Positions 34,762 to 43,640 of a stretch of DNA of 64,000 bases are shown in pieces. The first letter of the stretch is position 1. Each line of letters begins with the position of its first letter. The DNA is from Chryseobacterium sp. SC28. GTDB lineage: Bacteria; Bacteroidota; Bacteroidia; Flavobacteriales; Weeksellaceae. A program made the translations under genes and the position numbers. Location: NCBI RefSeq assembly GCF_003932955.1, contig NZ_QOVY01000001.1, positions 186,001-250,000 on the forward strand, read 5' to 3'. The notes below the pieces were generated by a model. The model worked only from the letters and a program-made list of their open reading frames with translations, did not search any database and was not told the origin of the DNA.

Positions 34762-35888
34762 TGAACAAAAAACTAAAAATATTACTTAGCGGCGGCGGAA
34801 CCGGTGGACACATCTTTCCGGCGGTTGCCATTGCTCAGGAGATCCAGAAAAGATTTCCCGACGCTGAGTTTTTGTTCATCGGCGCCAATGGCAAAATGGA
34901 AATGGAAAAAGTGCCGCAAGCCGGATTCAAAATCGAAGGTTTGAACATCGCCGGATTCGACAGAGGAAATCTTATGAAAAATCTCGGACTGCCCTTCAAA
35001 ATTGTTTCCAGTTTGCTTAAGGCAAAAAAAATTATTAAAGATTTCAAACCGGATTTTGCGGTTGGCACGGGGGGGTTCGCCAGCGGACCAGCCTTGTACG
35101 TTGCGGCGCAGATGGAGATTCCGACTTTCATTCAGGAACAGAATTCTCTGCCCGGAAAAACCAATGTTTTCAATGCAAAAAAAGCGAAAGCAGTTTTTAC
35201 GGCTTATCCCGATATGGAGAAATATTTCTCGGGAACGAAAACTTTTTTCCTGGGAAATCCAATTCGGCAAAATATCATTACTGATTTGATTGATAAGGAT
35301 TTGGCGAAGGAAAAATTGGGCTTGAACCAAAATAGATTAACCATTCTTTCCGTCGGAGGTTCGCTTGGTTCCAGAACCTTGAACCACGCTTGGGAAGCCA
35401 ATTTAGATAAATTAAAGGACAAAGGATATCAACTGATCTGGCAAACCGGGAAAAGCGATTATCAAAATATACTTGATAGATTACAATCTGACAACCATCA
35501 ACCATCAACCGACAACCAGATACTCGTGAGAGAATTTATCAGTGATATGGCTTTGGCATATTCCGCAGCAGACGTGATAGTTTCCAGAGCCGGCGCGATT
35601 GCAATTTCGGAATTGGCCGTTGCGAAGAAACCGATTCTGTTGGTGCCATTCCCGTTTGCGGCAGAAGATCATCAGACCAAAAATGCTTTGACCTTGGTGG
35701 AGAAAAATGCAGCGAGAATGGTAAAAGACGATGAAATGAAGGATAAATTCTGGCAGACACTTCTGGAAATCTGCGAAGATGACAATCTCAGGAAAGAAAT
35801 GTCACAGAATCTTGAGTTTTTTGCCAAACCAAAAGCGACGGAAGAGATTGTCGATGAGATTTTAAAAAACTTAGATATAAAAATATAA
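34761..35888 (+). CDS. murG: UDP-GlcNAc--lipid I GlcNAc transferase
   Basis: Adds GlcNAc to lipid I, giving lipid II, at the inner face of the membrane. It has 375 residues and a GT-B fold: SGGGTGGHIFPAVAIA (first glycine loop), GTGGFASGPALYVA, GNPIRQNI, SVGGSLGSRTLN, and the UDP-GlcNAc site SRAGAIAISELAVAKKPILLVPFPFAAEDHQTKNA. About residues 243-253 (SDNHQPSTDNQ) are encoded by a heptad repeat array like those in the intergenic gaps. This lies in the variable stretch before VREFISDM, so function is probably kept. The start overlaps ftsW by one base. Confidence 0.96.
   Translation: MNKKLKILLSGGGTGGHIFPAVAIAQEIQKRFPDAEFLFIGANGKMEMEKVPQAGFKIEGLNIAGFDRGNLMKNLGLPFKIVSSLLKAKKIIKDFKPDFAVGTGGFASGPALYVAAQMEIPTFIQEQNSLPGKTNVFNAKKAKAVFTAYPDMEKYFSGTKTFFLGNPIRQNIITDLIDKDLAKEKLGLNQNRLTILSVGGSLGSRTLNHAWEANLDKLKDKGYQLIWQTGKSDYQNILDRLQSDNHQPSTDNQILVREFISDMALAYSAADVIVSRAGAIAISELAVAKKPILLVPFPFAAEDHQTKNALTLVEKNAARMVKDDEMKDKFWQTLLEICEDDNLRKEMSQNLEFFAKPKATEEIVDEILKNLDIKI
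35488..35515 (+). repeat. heptad repeat array inside murG
   Basis: CTGACAA, CCATCAA, CCATCAA and CCGACAA follow one another without gaps in the murG coding sequence. They are the same CNNNCAA units as in the mraZ-rsmH and rsmH-ftsL gaps. Confidence 0.7.
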
Positions 35889-35896
35889 ACCAAGCG

Positions 35897-37255
35897 ATGG
35901 GCATCTTAAATAAATATCAAAACTTCTATTTCGTTGGCATCGGCGGGATCGGGATGAGTGCGCTCGCAAGATATTTCCATGCCAATGGCAAAAGAGTTTT
36001 GGGATATGATAAGACCGAAACCAAACTCACCGCTGCTCTAGTTTCCGAAGGAATTGATATTGCTTTTGAAGATGTCATTAATGAAAAAATCAAAAATTTA
36101 GACAAAGAAAATACGCTCGTCATCTATACGCCAGCCATCAAAAAACTGGGCATTTTGGATTATTTCGCAAGCGAAAGTTTTGAAATCCTAAAACGTGCAA
36201 AAGTTCTCGGACTAGTTACCGAAAACACAGATTGCATCGCCGTTGCAGGAACGCACGGCAAAACTACGACCTCCACTTTGATCGCGCATCTCTGCAAAGA
36301 AGCCAATTTGCCTTCGTCGGCATTTTTGGGAGGCATATCGGAGAATTTCAAATCCAATTTCGATTACAACGGAAACCAATTCTCTGTTGTTGAAGCCGAT
36401 GAATACGACAGAAGTTTTCTTAATCTGTCGCCGGATTGGGCGGTCGTCACTTCAATTGATGCAGATCATTTGGATATTTATGGAGACAGAATTCAGATTG
36501 AAGAAGGGTTCCGCGCCTTTGCAACGTTGGTTCCGGATGATCATCGGCTTTTTGTGAGAAAAGGAATTGCCATCGGGCGAGGTCATTTGACTTACGCCGT
36601 GAACGAGGAAGCGGATTATTATTCCGATAATCTGAGAATGGATCACGACAAAATCTATTTCGATTTCCACACGCCAACGGAAGAAATCGAAGATTTTGTT
36701 TGGGAAATTCCGGGCATTCATAATGTCGAAAACGCAACCGCTGCTTTGGCAATTCTTAGCAATCTGGGGGTCGATTTCGAAACTTTGAAGAAGGCCATTG
36801 CCAGTTTCAAAGGCATCAAAAGAAGATATACAAAGCATATTTTCGACAATGGGAAGATTTATATCGATGATTATGCGCACCACCCAACAGAGCTGAATGC
36901 CGTCATTGGTTCGATAAAAACCTTTTACCCGACTAAGAAACTGCTGGTGGTTTTCCAGCCGCATTTGTTCAGCAGAACGAGAGATTTTGCGGAGGATTTT
37001 GCTCGAAGTTTGGAAAAGGCAGATGACCTATTGCTACTGGATATTTATCCGGCAAGAGAACTTCAGGAAAAATATGAAGGCATCACTTCGGCGTGGTTAG
37101 CAGAAAAAATTGAAATTGAAAACAAAAAAGTCTGCTCGTTGCAAGAGGCTTTTAAATTAATAAAAGAAAAGGAATTTGATGTGCTTTTGACCGTCGGAGC
37201 CGGAAATATCGACACACTTTATGATGGCATCGTAGAGTGGCTAACGAGGGTTTGA
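35897..37255 (+). CDS. murC: UDP-N-acetylmuramate--L-alanine ligase
   Basis: Adds the first stem-peptide residue, L-alanine, to UDP-MurNAc. It has 452 residues. YFVGIGGIGMSALARYF binds UDP. The ATP loop is AVAGTHGKTTTSTL, followed by VVEADEYDRSFLNL and TSIDADHLDIYGD in the middle domain. The C-terminal domain has DDYAHHPTELNAVI and VFQPHLFSRT. Ends just before the GxxExxY cassette. Confidence 0.97.
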   Translation: MGILNKYQNFYFVGIGGIGMSALARYFHANGKRVLGYDKTETKLTAALVSEGIDIAFEDVINEKIKNLDKENTLVIYTPAIKKLGILDYFASESFEILKRAKVLGLVTENTDCIAVAGTHGKTTTSTLIAHLCKEANLPSSAFLGGISENFKSNFDYNGNQFSVVEADEYDRSFLNLSPDWAVVTSIDADHLDIYGDRIQIEEGFRAFATLVPDDHRLFVRKGIAIGRGHLTYAVNEEADYYSDNLRMDHDKIYFDFHTPTEEIEDFVWEIPGIHNVENATAALAILSNLGVDFETLKKAIASFKGIKRRYTKHIFDNGKIYIDDYAHHPTELNAVIGSIKTFYPTKKLLVVFQPHLFSRTRDFAEDFARSLEKADDLLLLDIYPARELQEKYEGITSAWLAEKIEIENKKVCSLQEAFKLIKEKEFDVLLTVGAGNIDTLYDGIVEWLTRV

Positions 37256-37259
37256 TTTA

Positions 37260-37332
37260 AACGCAAGGTTCGCAAAGAGATTTTTTAAATATTGAAAATA
37301 TGCTTCGGGCGCAAAGGCGTTTCACTCAGCAA
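37260..37332 (+). repeat. left 73-bp inverted repeat of the GxxExxY cassette
   Basis: Starts five bases after the murC stop. Compared with the reverse complement of 37779-37851, both arms are exactly 73 bases. The inner 23 bases (37310-37332) are identical; the outer ends share AACGCAA and a CGC-AAGA-rich stretch, and the middle has diverged. Confidence 0.8.
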
Positions 37333-37394
37333 ATGAAGGTGCAAGGGAAATCAATTTTAACAAAAAAACTTAGAGCTTCTTGAATTAAAAAAAT

Positions 37395-37772
37395 ATGACA
37401 GAAAACGAAATTTCAAGTATTGTATTTGATGCGGGAATGAAAATTCATCGCAAACTTGGAGTTGGTCTTTATGAGAATGTTTATGAAGAATGTTTGAATT
37501 ACGAACTTAAAGAAAGAGAATTGATTGTCGAAAGACAAAAAGATATTAAAATTGAGTATGAAAATTTAACAATTGAAAGAGCATTTAGGGTTGATTTATT
37601 AATTGAAAACAAATTGATTATCGAGGTAAAAGCAGTTTCGGAAATTAATGATTATCATTTTTTTCAACTTCTAAATTACTTGAGATTGACAGAATTAAAA
37701 TTGGGAATGATTTTAAATTTTCACTCAACATTATTTAAAAATGGAGTGAAAAGAGTGGTAAATAAACTATAA
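37395..37772 (+). CDS. GxxExxY protein (PD-(D/E)XK-like small nuclease-fold protein)
   Basis: A 125-residue protein of the GxxExxY family, named for the motif seen here as GLYENVY (24-30). FRVDLLIENKLIIEVKA places D67 and the pair E77/K79 in the order of a PD-(D/E)XK nuclease core, and QLLNYL follows as the usual conserved helix. The family's biological role is not established. It sits alone in the murC-ftsQ gap between 73-bp inverted repeats, and its last eight codons plus the right repeat are copied in tandem downstream. The AT-rich sequence and flanking repeats suggest a mobile or formerly mobile cassette. Whether it has nuclease activity is unknown. Confidence 0.9.
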   Translation: MTENEISSIVFDAGMKIHRKLGVGLYENVYEECLNYELKERELIVERQKDIKIEYENLTIERAFRVDLLIENKLIIEVKAVSEINDYHFFQLLNYLRLTELKLGMILNFHSTLFKNGVKRVVNKL

Positions 37773-38420
37773 ACAGAATTGCTGAGTGAAACGCCTTTGC
37801 GAACGAAATTAATCAGCATTAATGAAAAAAAATCTTAGCGTTGGTTGCGTTAAAATAGAGTGAAAAGAGTGGTAAATAAATTATAAGTAGAATTGCTGAG
37901 TGAAACGCCTTTGCGAACGAAATTTATCAGCATTAATGAAAAAAATCTTAGCGTTCATTGCATTAAAAGAGAGTAAAAGAGTGGTGAATAAACTATAAAC
38001 AGAATTGCTGAGTGAAACGCCTTTGCGAACGAAAATAATCAGCATTAATGAAAAAAAATCTTAGCGTTCGTTGCGTTAAAAGAGAGTGAAAAGAGTGGTA
38101 AATAAACTATAAACAGAATTGCTGAGTGAAACGCCTTTGCGAACGAAATTAATCAGCATTAATGAAAAAAAATCTTAGCGTTCGTTGCGTTAAAAGAGAG
38201 TGAAAAGAGTGGTGAATAAACTATAAACATAATTGCTGAGTGAAACGCCTTTGCGAACGAAAATAATCAGCATTAATGAAAAAAATCTTAGCGATCGTTG
38301 CGTTAAAAGAGAGTGAAAAGAGTGGTGAATAAACTATAAACAGAATTGCTGAGTGAAACGCCTTTGCGAACGAAATTAATCAGCATTAATGAAAAAAAAT
38401 CTTAGCGTTCGTTGCGTTCA
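37744..38420 (+). repeat. six tandem copies of a 112-114 bp unit (gene 3' end plus right inverted repeat)
   Basis: The marker GCTGAGTGAAACGCCTTTGC starts at 37781, 37895, 38007, 38121, 38235 and 38348, giving periods of 114, 112, 114, 114 and 113. Each unit begins with a copy of the last GxxExxY codons (GAGTGAAAAGAGTGGTAAAT...) and continues through the right inverted repeat to CGTTGCGTT. Copies differ by a few substitutions and by the length of an A run. The last copy ends 15 bases before the ftsQ ATG. No unique spacers, so it is not a CRISPR. Confidence 0.95.
37779..37851 (+). repeat. right 73-bp inverted repeat of the GxxExxY cassette
   Basis: Reverse-complement partner of 37260-37332, starting six bases after the GxxExxY stop. 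It is the first of six copies carried by the tandem array. Confidence 0.8.
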
Positions 38421-38435
38421 AAAAAAAGAAAGAAA

Positions 38436-39440
38436 ATGAAAAACAAGTGGAGAATATTGAAAATACTCGTGACAGCGGTCCTTTTTGGATTTCTGCTCAG
38501 TTTCTCCTTGAAGCGTTTCAACGATGCCAAGATGGAAAATGTCTCTATCAATATGATCCAAAGCAAAACGCCGGTTTATTTTGTGGATGAAAAGGATATT
38601 AAAGAACTCGTAAAACAATATAATCCAACGAGGAAAGTCGGCGAAATTGATATTCCGGAATTGGAGAAGAAAATTAACCAAATCCCGTTTGTGGACAGCG
38701 CCAATGTTTATCTAAACCTGAACGGAAACCTGAATGTTGACATCAAACAAAGGGTTCCGGCCTTCAGGCTCAATAAAAATGGAAGAGATTTCTATGTGGA
38801 TAAAAACGGGGTCGAGTTCCCGATTTCAAGTAACTTCTCGCTACCCACTATGTTGGTAATGGGCGATGTGCAAGCTTCGGAATATATAAAACTAGGGCAA
38901 TTGATAGAAAAGATCGATGGAGATCCATTTAGCAAAAAGTTTTTCATCGGAATTACCAAGGAAAAAGGAAATTATAATTTGCTGACCAGCGAAGGACATT
39001 ACAAGGTGGAAATCGGCGATCTCAATCATATCGATTTCAAAATGACCGGTTTCAAAACTTTTGTCGAAAAATACCTGATCAACCAAAATCCGGAAAAATA
39101 TAAAAAGATCTCGCTGAAATACGACAATCAAATCGTGACCACGCTGAATCCTTATTTTAAAGAAAACGACAGCATTCTCAGAAATGCAAGCAAAATAGAA
39201 ATCCAAAAAACGAAAGAAAACACCGCACAAACGACGGCATCTACTCCTGCAAAAACCCAGGTGAAAGAACAAAAACCAGAACCGAACCCCGAGAAAAAAA
39301 TAATTGTCAAAGCGGAACCCGCAAAAACGGAAACCAAAAAAGTAGAGAAAAAACCGGAAAAGAAAACTTCTGTCAAAAAGAAAGAAACAACTGCCAAAAC
39401 AACTGAGAAGAAGAAAAAAGCAAGAGTAATTGTAGAATAA
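38436..39440 (+). CDS. ftsQ: cell division protein FtsQ/DivIB-like
   Basis: A 334-residue bitopic membrane protein of the divisome. A short cytoplasmic start is followed by one membrane helix (ILVTAVLFGFLLSFSL), then a POTRA-like domain (KTPVYFVDEKDIKELVKQ, IPFVDSANVYLNLNGNLNVDIKQRVPAFRL). The C-terminal ~70 residues are Lys/Glu/Pro-rich and low complexity, probably disordered. The ATG at 38436 is chosen over a TTG at 38412, which would begin inside the tandem repeat. The repeats lie directly upstream, so expression depends on read-through or on a promoter in the repeats. Confidence 0.88.
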   Translation: MKNKWRILKILVTAVLFGFLLSFSLKRFNDAKMENVSINMIQSKTPVYFVDEKDIKELVKQYNPTRKVGEIDIPELEKKINQIPFVDSANVYLNLNGNLNVDIKQRVPAFRLNKNGRDFYVDKNGVEFPISSNFSLPTMLVMGDVQASEYIKLGQLIEKIDGDPFSKKFFIGITKEKGNYNLLTSEGHYKVEIGDLNHIDFKMTGFKTFVEKYLINQNPEKYKKISLKYDNQIVTTLNPYFKENDSILRNASKIEIQKTKENTAQTTASTPAKTQVKEQKPEPNPEKKIIVKAEPAKTETKKVEKKPEKKTSVKKKETTAKTTEKKKKARVIVE

Positions 39441-39564
39441 TCAAAAATAAAAAGTCCTTGGCTTATTTGGAATGCCTTTGCAAAGGTAAACGCATTTCCA
39501 AAAACAACAAAGAACTTGCGACTTTGAATTAAATAAATTTTAGAAAAATCAAATCGAGCATATA

Positions 39565-40941
39565 ATGGAAAATCAAGACTATTCAGTAGGTCTGGACATA
39601 GGGACAACCAAGATTGTCGCCATTGTCGGAAGACGAAACGCTCACGGGAAAATCGAAGTTCTAGGCGTGGGCAAAGCAAAAAGTTTAGGTGTTCACAAAG
39701 GAATCGTGAACAACATTTCGCAAACCATCAACTCCATCAAGTCCGCAGTGGCAGAAGCACAATCCAGCGCCGGCGTGCCTATTCATAAGGTGACGGTGGG
39801 CATTGCAGGCAAACACATCCGCTCTCTGCAGCATTCGGATTACATCATGAGAGATCATCCGGATCAATATATTACAGAAGAGGATATCGAAAAACTAAAA
39901 GACCAGGTGAAGAAGCTGGTAATGCTTCCGGGGGAAGAGATTATCCACGTTTTGCCTCAGGATTATAAAGTGGATTCCGAAGGCGAAATCCAAGAACCGA
40001 TCGGGATGCACGGCAAAAGATTGGAGGCCAATTTCCACGTGGTGGTGGGGCAGATGGGGTCTATCCGAAACATCGCAAGATGCGTTCGCGAAGCCGGTCT
40101 CGAGATGGAAGCCTTGACCTTGGAGCCGCTGGCATCCTCCGAGGCGGTTCTCACAAAAGAAGAAAAAGAAGCGGGCGTGGCAATCGTTGATATCGGCGGT
40201 GGAACTACGGATATCGCTATTTTCAAAGACAATATTATCCGCCATACCTGCGTGATTCCGTACGGCGGCGGCATTATTACAGACGACATCAAGGAGGGAT
40301 GTTCAATCATCGAGAAACATGCCGAGCAACTGAAAGTAAAATTCGGATCATCGGTTCCCGAACTTGAGAAAGACAGCACTTACGTCACGATTCCGGGCTT
40401 GCACGGCCGTCCGGATAAGGAAATTTCGCTGAAAGCCCTGGCTCAAATTATCAATGCGCGTGTAGAAGAAATTCTCGAAATGGTGAATACAGAACTGAAA
40501 GCGTACGGCGCTTTTGAACAAAAGAAAAAACTCATCGCAGGCATCGTTTTGACAGGCGGTGGATCAAACCTCAGAAATCTTCGCCAGTTAGCAAACTACA
40601 TCATGGGATTCGACAGCAGAATAGGATTTGCCAATGAATATATTGCCAACGACAAGAACCAATATCTAAAAGGTCCGGAATTTGCCACTTCCATCGGTTT
40701 ACTGATGGAAAGCCTTAAAATCAGAGATAAGAAATCTCCAACGCAAGAGGAAATCATCGAAGAGTTGAAGCCGCAAAACGAAAATGAAATTCGAGATCAT
40801 GAGCCGGAAATTCTGACGCAGCAACAAACTCAGGCAGAGACAGTTGCGCGGCGAAAAGAAGAAGTAAAAAGAAACAGACCCACCTTCGGACAATCCATTT
40901 TGGATAAGGTGAAAAAATTCTTTGAAGAGGTAGAAGAGTAA
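39565..40941 (+). CDS. ftsA: cell division protein FtsA
   Basis: Actin-like ATPase that tethers FtsZ filaments to the membrane. It has 458 residues. VGLDIGTTKIVAIVG is the phosphate-1 loop, VAIVDIGGGTTDIAIF the phosphate-2 loop, and GIVLTGGGSNLRNLR the adenosine motif. The 1C subdomain lies between. The C-terminus ends in an amphipathic segment (SILDKVKKFFEEVEE), the expected membrane-targeting helix. Confidence 0.97.
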   Translation: MENQDYSVGLDIGTTKIVAIVGRRNAHGKIEVLGVGKAKSLGVHKGIVNNISQTINSIKSAVAEAQSSAGVPIHKVTVGIAGKHIRSLQHSDYIMRDHPDQYITEEDIEKLKDQVKKLVMLPGEEIIHVLPQDYKVDSEGEIQEPIGMHGKRLEANFHVVVGQMGSIRNIARCVREAGLEMEALTLEPLASSEAVLTKEEKEAGVAIVDIGGGTTDIAIFKDNIIRHTCVIPYGGGIITDDIKEGCSIIEKHAEQLKVKFGSSVPELEKDSTYVTIPGLHGRPDKEISLKALAQIINARVEEILEMVNTELKAYGAFEQKKKLIAGIVLTGGGSNLRNLRQLANYIMGFDSRIGFANEYIANDKNQYLKGPEFATSIGLLMESLKIRDKKSPTQEEIIEELKPQNENEIRDHEPEILTQQQTQAETVARRKEEVKRNRPTFGQSILDKVKKFFEEVEE

Positions 40942-40954
40942 CGATAATGATCAA

Positions 40955-41034
40955 TTGTAAAATCGTTGAAGTGCATAACTAAAAAATAAACAATTTTACA
41001 AATCAGCAAATTAATTAAACCAACGATTTTACAA
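40955..41034. repeat. 14-bp perfect inverted repeat in the ftsA-ftsZ gap
   Basis: TTGTAAAATCGTTG (40955-40968) is the exact reverse complement of 41021-41034, with 52 bases between. The inner part also contains CAATTTTACAAAT, another partial copy. The units follow the 7-base rhythm (TGTAAAA, TCGTTGA). It could be a hairpin affecting ftsA/ftsZ mRNA. Confidence 0.6.
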
Positions 41035-41058
41035 ATAAATTAAAAAAAACAAACTACA

Positions 41059-42954
41059 ATGGACAATATAACGAATACACAAGGTTTTTCCTTTGACCTG
41101 CCAAAAGGAAATTCCTCCATCATCAAAGTCATCGGTGTTGGCGGGGGCGGCAACAACGCTTTGAAACATATGTACGAAAAAGGAATCTACGGCGTGGATT
41201 TCGTAATTTGCAATACCGATGCCCAAACCTTGGACAACAATCCGGTGTCGAACAAGGTGCAATTGGGAATCTCTATGACCGAAGGTCTCGGAGCCGGCGC
41301 AGATCCTGAAGTTGGAGAAAAAGCCGCCATCGAAAGCATAGACGAGATCAAAGCGGCAATGGGTCAAAATACAAAAATGGTTTTCATCACTGCCGGAATG
41401 GGCGGCGGAACAGGTACCGGCGCCGCTCCCGTGATTGCAAAAGTCGCAAAGGAAATGGGAATCCTTACCGTTGGAATCGTCACCGTGCCTTTTAGTTTTG
41501 AAGGCAAAAGAAGATTAGATCAAGCGGAAGCCGGCCTCGAAAAATTGAGAAATAATGTCGATTCCTTGATTGTTATTAATAATGACAAGCTAAGACAGCA
41601 ATTTGGAAATCTCGGATTCAAACAAGGCTTTGCAAAAGCCGACGAAGTGCTGACTAATGCTGCGAAAGGAATGGCAGAGGTGATTACCGGCTATTTCGAT
41701 GTCAATATCGATTTCCGCGATGCCAAATCTGTACTGCAAAATTCCGGCACGGCTCTGATGTCCACCGGTATTGCAACCGGCGAGAAAAAAGCCGAGGAAG
41801 CCGTGAAAAAAGCATTGGATTCGCCATTATTGAATGACAACAAAATCACCGGTGCCAAAAATGTTCTGCTGCTCATCAGAAGCGGCGTTTCCGAAGTGAC
41901 GATGGATGAGATCGGTGTCATTATGGACTACATCCAGAAAGAAGCAGGCAACACGGCAGACATTATTTTTGGCGTCGGGACAGATGAAGAACTGGGCGAC
42001 GCAGTCAGTGTTTTGGTAATTGCAACCGGATTTTCCAACGATGATAAAAAACACACAGGAACTACAGAAACCATCAAATATGCTTTGGAAGACAGGCCGA
42101 ATTCCTTTTCGAGAAACAGAGAATCCCCATTCAAAAGCACACTACGGGAAGAGCCCAAACCATCCGATACAGGGAAAAACTTCTTCCGTTTAGAAGATGA
42201 AGATGATTTCGGAATTTCTAATTTCCCAATCAACACCCTCGCCGAGAGCTTGCTCGAAGAACCGATTGCTGAAACCGAAACTTTCATACGGGAGGAGTTG
42301 CCAACCAATTCTGACCATTCCGACGACGACGTCCAAGAGTACAACCTCTTCAACTTCGAGGAGGAATTGACGGAGGACTTCGATTGGCAGAGCCAGGCTT
42401 TCATTTTCGACATCGAAGACAAGCCCACCTCTCCATCACAAGACGAAGCAAGCGAAAAACCCATAGAAGTTACTTTTACGATGCAAGAATCTGCCGAAGA
42501 AAAGGAATTTCCCATCATCGAGAAAGAAGCAACAGCCGACAATTCTTCGTTTGACGATGTGATAAATGATGCAACAGAAAAAGAAATTTCAGAAAAACAA
42601 TTAGACGACGCTCCAGCCCATAGCTTTTCTTTTTTAGCAGACACCAAAGAAATCAAAGAAGAAGACGAAATGTCGGAACCCGCTGCGGAAACTGATAACG
42701 GCTTTACCTTTGTCAACAAAACGCCGGACGCGTCCAAGGCTGTGGAAAGAAGAAATAAGCTGAAAGAATTCAATTCCCGTTACCAGCAATTGGACAACGA
42801 AAATGTTTTCGAGACCGTTCCTGCTTTCAAAAGGAAAAACATCATCATCGATGGTGCCAACGCCTCCGAGCAGAATATCAATACATTTTTGTCCGACGAT
42901 AAGGGCAATATGCAACTGAAAGAAAATCGTTTTCTTAATAAAGATGTAGATTAA
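41059..42954 (+). CDS. ftsZ: cell division protein FtsZ
   Basis: Tubulin-like GTPase that forms the division ring. It has 631 residues, much longer than the ~380 of E. coli. The globular core (~1-340) has [14 protein letters not shown], the tubulin signature GGGTGTG (115-121), and [11 protein letters not shown]. It is followed by a very long acidic linker (~345-580) rich in Glu, Asp and Ser, and then VPAFKRK, the C-terminal peptide that binds FtsA and other partners, with ~40 more residues after it. Long linkers are common in this group. Last essential gene of the dcw run. Confidence 0.97.
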   Translation: MDNITNTQGFSFDLPKGNSSIIKVIGVGGGGNNALKHMYEKGIYGVDFVICNTDAQTLDNNPVSNKVQLGISMTEGLGAGADPEVGEKAAIESIDEIKAAMGQNTKMVFITAGMGGGTGTGAAPVIAKVAKEMGILTVGIVTVPFSFEGKRRLDQAEAGLEKLRNNVDSLIVINNDKLRQQFGNLGFKQGFAKADEVLTNAAKGMAEVITGYFDVNIDFRDAKSVLQNSGTALMSTGIATGEKKAEEAVKKALDSPLLNDNKITGAKNVLLLIRSGVSEVTMDEIGVIMDYIQKEAGNTADIIFGVGTDEELGDAVSVLVIATGFSNDDKKHTGTTETIKYALEDRPNSFSRNRESPFKSTLREEPKPSDTGKNFFRLEDEDDFGISNFPINTLAESLLEEPIAETETFIREELPTNSDHSDDDVQEYNLFNFEEELTEDFDWQSQAFIFDIEDKPTSPSQDEASEKPIEVTFTMQESAEEKEFPIIEKEATADNSSFDDVINDATEKEISEKQLDDAPAHSFSFLADTKEIKEEDEMSEPAAETDNGFTFVNKTPDASKAVERRNKLKEFNSRYQQLDNENVFETVPAFKRKNIIIDGANASEQNINTFLSDDKGNMQLKENRFLNKDVD

Positions 42955-42959
42955 TCTAG

Positions 42960-43020
42960 TTGATGGTCTGTGGTTGATGGTTGATCGGATTTAATAAAAT
43001 AAAGAACCATCAGCCATCGC
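42960..43020. repeat. facing heptad repeats between ftsZ and yqeY
   Basis: TTGATGG, TCTGTGG, TTGATGG and a TTGATCGG unit (42960-42988) face CCATCAG and CCATCGC (43007-43020) in inverted orientation. Confidence 0.6.
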
Positions 43021-43051
43021 ACAAGAAGCGTTAACCAAAATTTAAAAAACA

Positions 43052-43498
43052 ATGAGTTTAGAAATCACCATAAACGAGGCGATAAAAACCGCCATGAAAG
43101 CGAAAGACAAAGTAGCGCTGGATTCTCTCCGAGCCGTGAAAGCGCAGATATTACTATTGAAAACCGAAGCTGCCGGCGCAGAAGTTACGCCCGAGCAGGA
43201 AATTGCCATTTTGCAAAGAATGATCAAGCAAAGGAAGGATTCGTACGAACAATTTACCGCGCAAGGAAGAACCGATCTTGCCGCTGTGGAAGAAGCCCAA
43301 TCCAAAGTGATCGAGAAATTTCTCCCGCAACAACTTTCGGAACAGGAACTGGAATCTGAAATCAAGAAAATCATTTCTGAAACCGGCGCAGAAAGTATTA
43401 AAGATTTGGGAAAAGTAATGGGCATTGCATCCAAAGCATTGGCCGGAAAATCCGACGGAAAAAGCATTTCCGAAATGGCCAAAAAGCTTCTCGGATAA
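43052..43498 (+). CDS. GatB/YqeY domain-containing protein
   Basis: A 148-residue helical protein of the YqeY family, the stand-alone form of the tRNA-binding C-terminal domain of amidotransferase GatB. Typical segments are AMKAKDKVALDSLRAVKAQIL, EIAILQRMIKQRKDSYEQF, and VIEKFLPQQLSEQELE, ending in LGKVMGIASKALAGKSDGKSISEMAKKLL. Its function alone is not established. It follows ftsZ after a repeat-filled gap, a placement common in Flavobacteriia. Confidence 0.92.
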   Translation: MSLEITINEAIKTAMKAKDKVALDSLRAVKAQILLLKTEAAGAEVTPEQEIAILQRMIKQRKDSYEQFTAQGRTDLAAVEEAQSKVIEKFLPQQLSEQELESEIKKIISETGAESIKDLGKVMGIASKALAGKSDGKSISEMAKKLLG

Positions 43499-43607
43499 AT
43501 TGTAAGTGACCGTCGATAAATGATCGTAGATTTTTTATACCTATCATTGATAGATGGTCATTAATTTGGATTAAGGATATACAAAATATGCATATCGATT
43601 TGATTGA

Positions 43608-43640
43608 GGCCCAAAATCAAGATATTTTGGGCTTTTTGTT
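43608..43640 (+). terminator. intrinsic terminator at the end of the dcw-yqeY run
   Basis: GCCCAAAAT pairs with ATTTTGGGC around CAAGAT, followed by TTTTTG TTTTTG. Confidence 0.8.

Noticed and set aside
37820-38410. Short frames starting ATGAAAAAAA in each tandem unit, with A-run length changing the frame
   Set aside because: The peptides are under ~20 residues, differ between copies and have no promoter or family support.
37781-38420. Regularly spaced repeats suggesting a CRISPR array
   Set aside because: The whole 112-114 bp unit is repeated; there are no unique spacers and no cas genes nearby.
41928-42773. 281-residue minus-strand frame opposite ftsZ
   Set aside because: Ser-rich shadow of the acidic FtsZ linker codons; no signals of its own.
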